Positions 1 to 8,576 of a DNA stretch of 11,480 nucleotides are shown piece by piece. The DNA comes from Prevotella sp. UBA4339. GTDB lineage: Bacteria; Bacteroidota; Bacteroidia; Bacteroidales; Bacteroidaceae. The notes beneath the pieces were generated by a model. The model was not told where the DNA came from. It did not search any database and worked only from the letters and a program-made list of their open reading frames with translations. The position numbers and the translations under genes were made by a program. The stretch covers positions 1 through 11,480 of the forward strand of contig DGTJ01000111.1 in the NCBI GenBank assembly GCA_002393725.1, written 5' to 3'. Each line of letters starts with the position of its first letter. Positions within the stretch are counted from its first letter, which is position 1.

Positions 1-2806
1 CACCCGTCTGCAGGTAGATATTGTTGTCCATACCCGGCAGGCCCTGTGTGTATCCCAGATATGCAAACACGAAGGCTCCCATCAGTCCGAAGGGCACGCT
101 GAAGAGAACTGCCCAAGGAGTGAACCACGAGTTGTAGAGCGAAGCCAGGATGAGATAGATCAGTATGGCGCATATCACGTAGATGAGTGCTGTGGCATTC
201 GAGCCGGCAGTCTCCTCCAGCTCGCGCGACATGCCGCTGTACTCGAAGGTAGCCGTATTAGGCATCTCCTCCTTGAACACCTCAGCGATGACCCTGTGAA
301 TGTCGCCCTCGGTATATCCGCTGTTGGGAGTCACATAGCAGGTGATGGCCTGCATCAGGTTGAAATGCTCGATATTGGCCGGCCCGACAATCTCCTTCAG
401 ACTGACGAATTCTGAGATAGGCGCCATCTTGCCGCCCTGCACCTGCACGAAGATGTTTTGCAGCGACTGCGGATCGAGCCTGTATTCGGGCGATGCGGCA
501 GCCATGATGCGATACACCTTACCAAACTGGTTGAAGTTGCCGATATACGCTCCGCCGCAGTATGCTCCCAGAGTGTTGAGCACGAATTCCGGCGTCACCC
601 CTGCACGGTCGCACTGTGCTGCATCGACATCCACCTGATACTTCGGGAATCGCTCTGAGTAGGTGGACGAGGCAGAGGCTATCTCCGGGCGCTCCAGCAA
701 CTTGGCCAGCAGTCGCTCCGTATGCTTGGCAAATTCCGACAGGTTGCCGTCGGTGGGGTCTTCCACGATAAGGGTAATGTCGTTACTCGTACCATAACCG
801 GGTATCTGAGGCATCTGGAAGGGTATCACCTGCAAGTTCTTGATGTCTTGACAGTCGAAGTAGAATCGGTAGAGCACGAGGTCGATCAGGTGGTTGATAC
901 CCGGACGGTCGTCCCAGTTCTTCAGTCGCACCACCATAGTGGCGTAGTTAGAGCCCGCACCTGCCAGCATACCGTATCCGCAGGTGGTCGAGAAGCTCTC
1001 CAGCTCTGGTATCTTCTTCACCTTCTCCTCCACCTTCTTCACCATCTCTCGGGTCTGCTTCAGCGTAGTACCCTCCGGGGCACGTATCTCGGCCAGGAAC
1101 ACTCCCTGGTCCTCCTGAGGCACAAGCCCCGACGGCAGGCTCTTCATGAAGAACACCAGCAGCACTGCAGCCAGTGCCAGTAAGCTCCAGGCCAGCAGCG
1201 GGCGCTTGATAAACTTCTGCACGCTCTTGCTGTACTTGTTATATATAGCGCTGTAGCTGGCTGTGTAGGCTTTCTTTGTGTAATAGGTCAGGCTCTTGCC
1301 TTCCTTCTTGCCCTCGGTGACGCGCATCATGATAGCGCAGAGAGCCGGACAGAGCGTCAGTGCAGACACACACGACAGACCTACTGACGAGGCTATGGTC
1401 ACACCAAACTGAGTGAAGAATGTGCCCGACGTGCCGGGCATGAACATCACGGGTACGAACACCGCCATAAACACCAAGGTGCACGATACGACTGCCACCG
1501 ACACCTCGTTCATGGCCTGCCGAGTGGCTTCGCGTGCATCACTGATGCCTCCCTCCATCTTCGCCATGACTGCCTCAACCACCACGATGGCATCATCCAC
1601 CACCGTACCGATGGCGAGCACCAGTGCGAAGAGCGTCAGTATGTTGAGCGAGAACCCTGCCAGCGACACCACTGCAAATGTGCCCAGCAGCGACACGATG
1701 ATAGAGATAGAAGGGATGATGGTGGCCTTGAAGTTCTGCAGGAAGAAGAACACCACGAGCACCACGAGTATGATGGCGATGACGAGCGTCTCCACCACGT
1801 TATGGATGGCGGCGAAGAGGAAGTCGTCGGAAGTCATCATCGTCACAAACTCCAGCCCGGCAGGCATTGTCTTCTTCACCTCCTCAAACATCTTGTTGAT
1901 ACTGGCGTTCACCTCTGTGGCGTTGGCCCCCGGGGCAGCGAACACCATGAAGAGCGCGCCCGGCTTGTCCTGTATGTTCGAGGTGAAGTTGTAGCTCATC
2001 GCCCCTATCTTCACCTCCGCCACGTCGCTCAGCTGCAGCATGCCGCCGCCTTTGGTGCGCAGCACGATGCTATTAAACTCCTCTACGGTCTTGAGCGTAC
2101 CCTTGTACTGCATGGAGTACTGGTAGGAGTTGCCCGACTGCTCTCCCAGCGTGCCCACAGCCGATACGAAGCTCTGCCCTCCGATGGCGGCGAACACGTC
2201 GTTAGGCGTCAGCCCATACTGCGCCATCACGTCGGGCTTCAGCCAGATGCGCAGAGCATAGGTATTACCCAGGCTCAGCACGTTGCCCACTCCCGTGATA
2301 CGCATCAGCCGGGGCTTGATATTGATATCCACATAGTTCGACACGAAGTCCTCGTTGTACTTTCCGTCGGCACTCTTCACTGCGAATATCCTCAGGATAT
2401 TGTTCTGTCGCTTCTCCACCTTCACGCCCACCTTAGTGACGTCGGCAGGCAGCAGCGCCAGTGCCCCGCTCACGCGGTTCTGCACGTTGACCGCCGCCAT
2501 GTCGGCATCGGTGCCCTGCCTGAAGAATACGTTTATCTCCACGTCGCCGTTCGACGACGCCTTCGAGGTGATGTAAGTCATGTCGGTCACACCGTTGATA
2601 GCCTCCTCGAGGGGCTGTATGACCGACTTCATCACCGTGTTCTCGTCGGCACCGGAGTAGCTGGTGGTTATCGACACCGTGGGTGGGGCGATGTCAGGAT
2701 ACTGCTCCACTGGCAGCGTAGTCATCGATATATAGCCCACCAGCGCAATCACTATAGAGATGGCACACGCCATCACGTATTTATTAATAAATATATTGTT
2801 CTTCAT
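1..2806 (-). CDS. RND multidrug efflux pump, AcrB/MexB (HAE1) type, 3' end outside window
   Basis: Inner-membrane proton-driven pump that takes drugs, dyes or other amphiphiles from periplasm or membrane and passes them to an outer-membrane channel. From the ATG at 2806 I read 935 codons with no stop, checked in frame at several points; the gene leaves the window at position 1. It starts MKNNIFINKYVMACAISIV, a typical first helix, followed by VGYISMTTLPVEQYPDIAPP, as in HAE1 pumps. The fourth-helix proton-relay motif is present as AIGTVVDDAIVVVE, with aspartates at residues 404 and 405. LTLCPALCA follows in the expected later helix, and YLILASLYNSW marks the second membrane half. The relay lysine and last helices of AcrB relatives would lie beyond the edge. 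It follows the adaptor gene by 32 bases, so they are co-transcribed. Substrates cannot be told from sequence. Function as an HAE1 pump is very secure. Confidence 0.95.
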   Translation of the reverse strand, partial: MKNNIFINKYVMACAISIVIALVGYISMTTLPVEQYPDIAPPTVSITTSYSGADENTVMKSVIQPLEEAINGVTDMTYITSKASSNGDVEINVFFRQGTDADMAAVNVQNRVSGALALLPADVTKVGVKVEKRQNNILRIFAVKSADGKYNEDFVSNYVDINIKPRLMRITGVGNVLSLGNTYALRIWLKPDVMAQYGLTPNDVFAAIGGQSFVSAVGTLGEQSGNSYQYSMQYKGTLKTVEEFNSIVLRTKGGGMLQLSDVAEVKIGAMSYNFTSNIQDKPGALFMVFAAPGANATEVNASINKMFEEVKKTMPAGLEFVTMMTSDDFLFAAIHNVVETLVIAIILVVLVVFFFLQNFKATIIPSISIIVSLLGTFAVVSLAGFSLNILTLFALVLAIGTVVDDAIVVVEAVMAKMEGGISDAREATRQAMNEVSVAVVSCTLVFMAVFVPVMFMPGTSGTFFTQFGVTIASSVGLSCVSALTLCPALCAIMMRVTEGKKEGKSLTYYTKKAYTASYSAIYNKYSKSVQKFIKRPLLAWSLLALAAVLLVFFMKSLPSGLVPQEDQGVFLAEIRAPEGTTLKQTREMVKKVEEKVKKIPELESFSTTCGYGMLAGAGSNYATMVVRLKNWDDRPGINHLIDLVLYRFYFDCQDIKNLQVIPFQMPQIPGYGTSNDITLIVEDPTDGNLSEFAKHTERLLAKLLERPEIASASSTYSERFPKYQVDVDAAQCDRAGVTPEFVLNTLGAYCGGAYIGNFNQFGKVYRIMAAASPEYRLDPQSLQNIFVQVQGGKMAPISEFVSLKEIVGPANIEHFNLMQAITCYVTPNSGYTEGDIHRVIAEVFKEEMPNTATFEYSGMSRELEETAGSNATALIYVICAILIYLILASLYNSWFTPWAVLFSVPFGLMGAFVFAYLGYTQGLPGMDNNIYLQTG

Positions 2807-2838
2807 ACTGCGGAAGCTGATTATTCACCGTTTTTTCA

Positions 2839-3972
2839 CTATTCCCCCTTCACCTCCTCAGCCGCGAAGAGCACCTTCTGCCCCTCCGTCACGTTGTTGG
2901 CTCCGTCGGTCACTATCCTGTCGCCCTCGTTCAGTCCGCTGGTCACGATGAAGTCCTTGCCGTTGCCCGCATCCTCCGTCGTCACCTCTACAGCCGTAGC
3001 CGTGCTGTCGGCCTTCACCTTATACACCTGCGCTTTGTCCTGCAGCCTCACCACGGCGTGCTGCGGCACCACAATCAGGTTCTTCTCAGCAAATGTCATG
3101 ACTATCGTGCCCTGTATGCCCGAATAGAGATGACCGTCGGGGTTGGGAAACGCCACTTTGCTGGTGAGCGATCCTGTAGCCGCGTCCACCACTCCCGTCA
3201 GGCTCACCACTCGCCCCTTGTGAGGATACTCCGTGCCGTTCTTCATCACGAATGTAGCCTCGGGCAGGCTGGCTATATACTTGTCCACGTCGTCGGCCTT
3301 CATGCCGCTCTGCACCAGCGCCTCCACGATGGCCTCCGTCACCGAGAACTCCGCATACATGTTCGTGTTGCCGCTCACCATCGTCAGCTCTGTCAGCGGC
3401 GACACCTGGTCGCCGGTACGCACAGCGATCTCTCCCGTCACACCCGACACAGGAGCCGTGATCGTGCAGAATCCCAGGTTCACCTTAGCACGGTTGACGG
3501 CCGCCCGAGCCTGGGCTACAGCCGCCTGCGCCTGCTTGTAGGCGTTCTCACTATTGCTAAGCATGTAGCTGCTCACAATTTTCTTGTCAAAGAGGTTCTT
3601 GTTCGACTCAAACTCCAACTTGGCAGAGTTCTCCTGCGCCAGCGCTGCCTGCAGGTTGGCCTGAGCTGCCTCCAGCTCGAGCTGGGCATTGCGCGAGTCG
3701 ATCACGAAGAGCGTCTGTCCTTTCCTCACCTGCTGACCCTCCGTCACGCATATCCTCATCAGCTGTCCGCTCACCTGGGGCGTGATAGTGACGTCGTTCT
3801 GACCTTTCATCCTGGCACTGAACCTATATGGCAGCTCGATGTCGGTCTTCTTCACGGTCATTGTCTCAAACGATGAGTTCTTCTCCTTGGGCATGTCCAC
3901 CCCGCACGAAGCGAGTCCGAGGGTCAGTGTGGCGGTTGCCACAGCCCACTTCATAGCACATTTCTTTTTCAT
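2839..3972 (-). CDS. RND efflux periplasmic adaptor lipoprotein (AcrA/MexA type)
   Basis: Membrane-fusion protein that links the RND pump encoded just downstream to an outer-membrane channel. I chose the ATG at 3972 (377 residues); an in-frame TTG at 3981 is possible but adds only MIG ahead of a good signal peptide. The N-terminus is a lipoprotein signal: MKKK, a hydrophobic stretch, then lipobox LASC with the lipidated Cys at residue 23. First lipoyl half is near residues 62-92 (ITPQVSGQLMRICVTEGQ onward), then a long alpha hairpin rich in Ala, Gln and Glu (about 95-165), then the second lipoyl half beginning TITAPVSG (about 170-200). Beta-barrel and membrane-proximal domains fill the rest, including HAVVRLQDKAQVYKV. 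Length and order are normal for the family. It ends 32 bases before the pump start. The likely promoter is in the spacer upstream. Confidence 0.95.
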   Translation of the reverse strand: MKKKCAMKWAVATATLTLGLASCGVDMPKEKNSSFETMTVKKTDIELPYRFSARMKGQNDVTITPQVSGQLMRICVTEGQQVRKGQTLFVIDSRNAQLELEAAQANLQAALAQENSAKLEFESNKNLFDKKIVSSYMLSNSENAYKQAQAAVAQARAAVNRAKVNLGFCTITAPVSGVTGEIAVRTGDQVSPLTELTMVSGNTNMYAEFSVTEAIVEALVQSGMKADDVDKYIASLPEATFVMKNGTEYPHKGRVVSLTGVVDAATGSLTSKVAFPNPDGHLYSGIQGTIVMTFAEKNLIVVPQHAVVRLQDKAQVYKVKADSTATAVEVTTEDAGNGKDFIVTSGLNEGDRIVTDGANNVTEGQKVLFAAEEVKGE

Positions 3973-4172
3973 TCCTATCAAATAATAATTTTTAGTTAAT
4001 CAATTATCTTAAGTTCTCTGTTCCGCTTCTGTAATGCAGACTGTCATTAACAATCGCAAAAATAATCAAATTTTCTCAAATAACATTGCTCAATGGGCCT
4101 TATAAGCTAATTTTTGTTTATTTTAAAACTTTTTTTGTAGATTTTGCAACTTATTGCTTCTGAGAGCGCTGC
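3973..4172. other. A/T-rich intergenic spacer between the two export operons
   Basis: This 200-base gap follows the stop codon of the lipoprotein adaptor of the ABC exporter and precedes the RND adaptor. It is much richer in A and T than the genes on either side. On the minus strand it holds a candidate promoter for the RND operon. I see no GC-rich hairpin followed by a T run, so no terminator for the upstream operon can be named; read-through into the RND genes remains possible. An 8-base palindrome CTTATAAG lies near 4099-4106. No convincing gene is present. Confidence 0.7.
4057..4064 (-). promoter_or_regulatory. Candidate Bacteroidetes -7 box (TATTTTTG) for the RND operon
   Basis: On the minus strand the sequence TATTTTTG fits the TAnnTTTG -7 consensus of the Bacteroidetes primary sigma factor. 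It lies about 85 bases upstream of the adaptor ATG at 3972. No TTTG is found 19-21 bases further upstream, so only half of the consensus is met, and A/T-rich DNA can give this match by chance. Confidence 0.4.
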
Positions 4173-4997
4173 TTATCGAGCGGCAATAGTGACAAAAGCC
4201 GTCATGCCAGGCTTCAGGTGGGGGTGAGAAGCCAGCGTAGCCTCTATTCGTACCATTCCGTCATTATCTATCACCGGGCTGATGGCACTCACCACTGCTG
4301 TATGCTGCTCTGAGGGATAGGCGATGGTAGCGATGCTGACCTTGGCTCCTGTCTGGTATCTGGCCAATTCGCTCTCGAGCACATCGAAGCATACTTTCAG
4401 TCGCTCTGTATCTACGATGTAGAATAGGGCTTCGCCAGGAGTGGCAGCACCATAGAGGGTGTTCTGGATATTTGAGACAGCCCCAGAGACGGGGGCGGTA
4501 ATGGTGTAATAGGACAACTCATGCTCTAGCCCGTGCAACTCGGCTTTTGCTTCGTTGTAGCCGCTGTTGATACGCGCCAGACGCTTAATATTATCCGGTG
4601 CTTCATCAAGATGGTCGTGCTTATAGCCCTGTCCCATTAAGATTGCCTGATACTGGAATTCGGCTTTCTCCAGCTTGGCTCTACTGTGAAGAATCTTCTC
4701 ACGCAGTGAAGCATCGTTTAGCCGTGCTACGACCTGCCCTTTCCTGACATGCTGTCCGGTCTTTTCTATGCCGAACATGACTATCTGTTCCGCAATACGG
4801 CTAAAAACAGGTATCTCACGTATTGCTTCTATCCTACCTTTGTTAGCCGCCCGGTAAGTCAGAGCCTGCTGACTGGCAGGGGCTTGGACAGACTTCACTG
4901 TCAGAGTATCAGGCTGCTGTGTAACAGCTTGCTGTTCCGTATTCGACTGACAGGCTGTGAGAAGGGGAATAAGGAAAAGACTTATATACTTATTCAT
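4173..4997 (-). CDS. Lipoprotein membrane-fusion protein of the ABC exporter operon
   Basis: Periplasmic adaptor expected to connect the ABC exporter to the TolC-type channel encoded just before it. The 274-residue product begins with a lipoprotein signal: MNKYISLFLIPLLTAC, lipobox LTAC, lipidated Cys at 16. The first lipoyl half is around residues 62-95 (GQHVRKGQVVARL), a helical hairpin of about 65 residues spans about 97-162, and the second lipoyl half starts TITAPVSGAVSN (about 165-196). A beta-barrel region follows, ending near LKPGMTAFVTI. It is shorter than typical RND adaptors and seems to lack much of a membrane-proximal domain. Its start overlaps the TolC gene end by 8 bases, so it is translationally coupled and belongs to this operon rather than to the RND genes downstream. 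It resembles RND-type adaptors more than HlyD, which is odd for an ABC peptide exporter already having its own HlyD protein. Confidence 0.88.
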   Translation of the reverse strand: MNKYISLFLIPLLTACQSNTEQQAVTQQPDTLTVKSVQAPASQQALTYRAANKGRIEAIREIPVFSRIAEQIVMFGIEKTGQHVRKGQVVARLNDASLREKILHSRAKLEKAEFQYQAILMGQGYKHDHLDEAPDNIKRLARINSGYNEAKAELHGLEHELSYYTITAPVSGAVSNIQNTLYGAATPGEALFYIVDTERLKVCFDVLESELARYQTGAKVSIATIAYPSEQHTAVVSAISPVIDNDGMVRIEATLASHPHLKPGMTAFVTIAAR

Positions 4998-6471
4998 ATT
5001 GTATGAGGGTTTGTAGATGATAGTGAGTTGTCCAGAATTCTTCCAAGGCAGTCAGGTAATTAGTGTAGGCAGTGAGCCACCTGTTTTGCCCGAGAGTGAA
5101 AGTATTAATATCGCATAGACCATTGGCATAGTCCTCCACAGACTCATAGAACTGAGCCTCAGCCAGTTTGGCAGTCTCAAGTGTGCTTATGAGGATCGCT
5201 CTGCAGGCATTCAGCTTCTGCAGGGTCACGATGGCGTCTTCTGCCAGAAGGCGCTCTGTCTCCTGAAGTGCCAACTCCTGACGTTCCATCCATGCCGTAG
5301 CTGCAGCATGCCGCTTTCTGGCAGCACCATGATCCATCAGCGGTATGGTGACCTGTACAGTGCCTAAAGCATACAGTTGCTGATTCTTGAATGCACTGCC
5401 AAAGGTTGAATTAACCTGCTGCAACCCCAGATTGATATCAAGCCCAACGTTGATGCCCCGTTCCTTGTGTGCCTTTTCTTCCTGATGGCGGGCTTCTGTA
5501 AGTTCGGCAAGCTGGTGCTGGTAGGCAGGACTGTTGTTCTTGGCAAGCATTGCGACATCCTCTGCCGTATAATGCACGGCAGGTGGCGTATCAGGTATAG
5601 TCAGCAGAGGCATGCTGTCAGGGATTTGTTTCATACGCAGCAGTGATGCCAGTGCAGTCCTTGCCTCATGCTCATCCTTGCGTGCCAAAGCCAGTTGGTT
5701 GGCGGCATTCTGTTTCTGCAGTTCTATTGAATGCAGTTCTGCCTGCGTTACGATAGCGATAGTGGCCTTCTCACGGGCAATAGCCAGTATGGTGTCGTTC
5801 AGACTCAGTTCATCCTGACGCAATAGCAGCATCCACTGCCGGCACGCTAATCGGATGTAGCGCACAGTTGTCTCCTCAGCGATGCACCGCAATTCGTACT
5901 CATGCTGCTGGCGTGCAGCCTTCATACGCTGGTCTTCCACCAGTTTTTCCCATCGGAAGGGATTGTATCCCAGCAGTTCATGGCTATAGCCTGCCAATAG
6001 GGGACTAACGACGAACTGACGCGGATGGCCAGAGGCTTCCTCACGGAAGAACTCACTCCAGACGGCCTGAGTGCCAATGAAAGCCTCACCACCGAAGGGC
6101 AGCACTTTCTGGGTGAGTCTCAGCTGAGCCGAGGTAGAGAGGATGTCGAAATTGCGCAAGTAAACGTAGTCGCGGCTGGGGTCACTGACGATACGCGTGT
6201 AATTAGGTACAAACTTCAGTGAGAGCTGTGGCTTGCGCAAAGCTTCAAAAGCCTCGTATGAAGCCTGCCGACTATGATATTCCTGCCGGCTCTGGAAGGC
6301 TGTGATGGCACTGTCTTGCGCCAAATGTATCACCTCGTCGAGGGTCAGCGATCTCCCTCCCTGATTATGCATTTCCGAATCACGGACCTGTCCCCATGCT
6401 CCGAGTGACACGGACTCGAGAGCGAGGAATGTCAAGCCTATCAGTATGCGTATATCGATTCTATTCTTCAT
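4990..6471 (-). CDS. TolC-family outer-membrane efflux channel
   Basis: Outer-membrane trimeric channel protein that gives the exporter an exit to the cell surface. The product has 493 residues, a usual length for the family. Residues 1-27 form a signal peptide with probable cleavage at AWG/Q; there is no lipobox. The first repeat starts at SLTLDEVIHLAQDSAI, a standard opening of outer-membrane efflux proteins, and the second half has long amphipathic helices rich in Ala, Glu and Gln. The C-terminus (DINTFTLGQNRWLTAYTNYL onward) is typical of the last TolC helices. The segment LLGYNPFRWEKLVEDQRMKA resembles channels I recall from Bacteroidetes ABC export clusters. The start overlaps the end of the second ABC gene by 11 bases and the end overlaps the lipoprotein adaptor by 8 bases, tying it to this operon. 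Confidence 0.92.
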   Translation of the reverse strand: MKNRIDIRILIGLTFLALESVSLGAWGQVRDSEMHNQGGRSLTLDEVIHLAQDSAITAFQSRQEYHSRQASYEAFEALRKPQLSLKFVPNYTRIVSDPSRDYVYLRNFDILSTSAQLRLTQKVLPFGGEAFIGTQAVWSEFFREEASGHPRQFVVSPLLAGYSHELLGYNPFRWEKLVEDQRMKAARQQHEYELRCIAEETTVRYIRLACRQWMLLLRQDELSLNDTILAIAREKATIAIVTQAELHSIELQKQNAANQLALARKDEHEARTALASLLRMKQIPDSMPLLTIPDTPPAVHYTAEDVAMLAKNNSPAYQHQLAELTEARHQEEKAHKERGINVGLDINLGLQQVNSTFGSAFKNQQLYALGTVQVTIPLMDHGAARKRHAAATAWMERQELALQETERLLAEDAIVTLQKLNACRAILISTLETAKLAEAQFYESVEDYANGLCDINTFTLGQNRWLTAYTNYLTALEEFWTTHYHLQTLIQYE

Positions 6472-8575
6472 ACTCTTCTTTATCTTTAATGTCGGAGAAA
6501 TAACCTTGACTCTGGAGTTTCTCGAAACTGCCGTCGGCAGCTATCCGACCATCCTTCAGCACTAAGATGCGGTTACACTGCCGGATGGTGCTCAGCCGGT
6601 GAGCTATGACGATGCGGGTACACTTCAGTTTGGCCATATTCTCCACCACTTTTTGCTGGCTGATGTTGTCGAGTGCCGATGTAGCCTCATCGAGGAAGAG
6701 TACCTTTGGCTTCCTGACCAAGGCACGCGCAATAAGGATGCGCTGCCGCTGGCCGCCTGAGACGCCCTTGCCGTCTGTGGTGATGGGCGTGTCCATGCCT
6801 AAAGGCATCTGGCGGATATCTTCATCGAGTGCAGCCAAGCGTGCTGCTTCCCAGGCATCATCGTCAGTCAACTTCGGATTATTGAAGATAATGTTGTCAC
6901 GTATTGTGCCCTCAACGAGTTGACCATCCTGCATGCAGATGCCAATGCAGTAGTGCCGCAGGCTGCGCAGATTGATATCGCTGAGGTCGTACTGGTCGTA
7001 GAAGATGGAACCCGACAGGGGTTTCTCCAAGCCCATCATCAGTCGCATCAGCGTGCTCTTGCCACAACCCGACGCTCCGACCAAAGCAACGTAGTCGCCA
7101 CTGTTGATGGTCAGGTTGAGTTCGTTGAAGAGCATTGGCATGTCGTCGGCATAGCGGAATTTCAGACCGCGAATCTCCATGCTACCCGTAATGTTCTTCA
7201 CCACTTGAGCCTCCTCCTTTGTCTCTGTCTTTGCTGCCAGGATAGGACGGCAGAGCTGTATCTCCGGCAGCAGGCGCGACATCAGCGACGTGATGCCCTG
7301 CAAGTTGGACACGGCCTGGCAGACAATTCCCAGCACGGCACAATAGGCGATATAGTCGGAGAGCGACAAATGGTAGTACCAGGCCGCCCACATCGTCACA
7401 ATCATGGGCAACAGCCTGAGGCAGTAGCCGATGCCGGTGACCACGAAACTGGCCAGCGGCTGTCGGCTGCTAAAGGCCTCTGTGGGGGCGTATGCCTTTG
7501 CCCACTGATGGAAGGCACGGAACTCCGCTCCCGTGGTCTTGATCTTCTGGATGCCTGAAAACAAGGCAAACAGCATACCTATGAGCCGTGATCCGCTGGC
7601 GTTCACACTGCGCTGCACTTTTTGTGTATAGTGGCTCTCCAGTATGAGGGCTGCGATCCGTATCAGGACGACGATGATGCCAGTGTAGAGCAGCGGTCCG
7701 CCATAGATGAAGAACTGTGCGACCATGACGAACGAGAACAGGAAGGTCAGGAGCGTTGACAGGAAACTGGCCGTCAAGTTGGAACTCACGCGCGAAAACG
7801 ACAACAGGCGGTTGCTGAGGTCGCCAGGCGTAAACCTCTTGGTAAAGGTGGTGGGCATTTGCAGCAGTCGTGACATGAGGGCCGTCTGCAGCGCATACTC
7901 TACCTTGTCCTTGATACGCACCACCACCAGGTTACGGGCTATATATACCATCGTCAGTCCGACGGCGGCACTGAAGAGCAGCACCGCAATGGGAACAATC
8001 TGATTGGCATCGCCCGAGGGGATGACCTCTGAGAATATTAACTTCGAGACGTAAGGGGTGAACATCGTCAGCAGTGCCACGCCTATGCCTGCCATCAGGA
8101 CGTACAGCAGGTCGTACTTGCTGAGACTATTGGCAGCATAGCGCAAGATCGACTTGACGGTCAGGTTGTCTTCTGTCAGTGGCAGACATGTTATCAGTGC
8201 CTCCTGCTTCAGCAGGTCAGCATGCCGGCTGGCCGTCATCGCCTGGTTGGTCTTCGGGTGTATGAAGGTATAGTCCATGAAGCCGGGCTTGAGTATGACG
8301 GGCGTATTGTCGTCGGCCATAAATCCCATCATGTAGCCCGTACAGTAGGCCCACCAGCGTTCGCTGAGCGTGATGTGCCGGAAGAAGATGTTGTGGCTCT
8401 CCAGCAACGTCTCCACCTGCTCGATGTCTTTCGGCAATTCCACGGCCGACTCCATCTGCTTCCACAGTTTCCTGTCTATCATGGAGCGCAAGATGGCCTG
8501 CGCCTGGCTCATGGCCTTGCGGTCGCCGTCCATGCGCTGGGCCAGCTGCTGTAGGAAAATATTCGGTCTCATCAT
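6461..8575 (-). CDS. ABC exporter subunit, NHLM-type ATP-binding protein without peptidase (ABC2-like)
   Basis: Fused membrane and ATPase subunit, probably half of a heterodimeric peptide exporter in the inner membrane. I chose the ATG at 8575 (704 residues), 1 base after the stop of the preceding ABC gene; a TTG at 8584 would add three residues. Residues 1-140 form a soluble N-terminal domain (WWAYCTGYMMGFM, TPVILKPG, DYTFIHPKT) like that of NHLM ABC2 proteins (TIGR03797); I see no intact Cys-His peptidase signature. The membrane domain covers about 150-440 and includes MPTTFTKRFTPGDLSNRL. The nucleotide-binding domain is complete: Walker A GASGCGKST (500-508), Q-loop Gln 549, signature VSGGQ (605-609), Walker B VLFLDE (625-630), H-loop His 659. 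Its stop overlaps the TolC start by 11 bases. A generic lipid or drug exporter is less likely given the N-terminal domain and the HlyD partner. Confidence 0.87.
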   Translation of the reverse strand: MMRPNIFLQQLAQRMDGDRKAMSQAQAILRSMIDRKLWKQMESAVELPKDIEQVETLLESHNIFFRHITLSERWWAYCTGYMMGFMADDNTPVILKPGFMDYTFIHPKTNQAMTASRHADLLKQEALITCLPLTEDNLTVKSILRYAANSLSKYDLLYVLMAGIGVALLTMFTPYVSKLIFSEVIPSGDANQIVPIAVLLFSAAVGLTMVYIARNLVVVRIKDKVEYALQTALMSRLLQMPTTFTKRFTPGDLSNRLLSFSRVSSNLTASFLSTLLTFLFSFVMVAQFFIYGGPLLYTGIIVVLIRIAALILESHYTQKVQRSVNASGSRLIGMLFALFSGIQKIKTTGAEFRAFHQWAKAYAPTEAFSSRQPLASFVVTGIGYCLRLLPMIVTMWAAWYYHLSLSDYIAYCAVLGIVCQAVSNLQGITSLMSRLLPEIQLCRPILAAKTETKEEAQVVKNITGSMEIRGLKFRYADDMPMLFNELNLTINSGDYVALVGASGCGKSTLMRLMMGLEKPLSGSIFYDQYDLSDINLRSLRHYCIGICMQDGQLVEGTIRDNIIFNNPKLTDDDAWEAARLAALDEDIRQMPLGMDTPITTDGKGVSGGQRQRILIARALVRKPKVLFLDEATSALDNISQQKVVENMAKLKCTRIVIAHRLSTIRQCNRILVLKDGRIAADGSFEKLQSQGYFSDIKDKEEYEE

Positions 8576-8576
8576 G

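Noticed and set aside
1802..3127. Long plus-strand open frame of 441 codons
   Set aside because: It lies antisense to the RND pump and adaptor, has a His- and Arg-rich composition typical of a reverse-frame shadow, and crosses the junction of two well-recognised genes.
3058..3876. Plus-strand open frame of 272 codons
   Set aside because: Antisense shadow of the RND adaptor gene; the product is rich in His, Arg and Leu and has no recognisable domain.
4009..4047. Twelve-codon minus-strand ORF in the RND operon leader, possibly a regulatory leader peptide
   Set aside because: It starts almost at the predicted transcription start, and I see no attenuator hairpins or special codon run; such short ORFs arise easily by chance.
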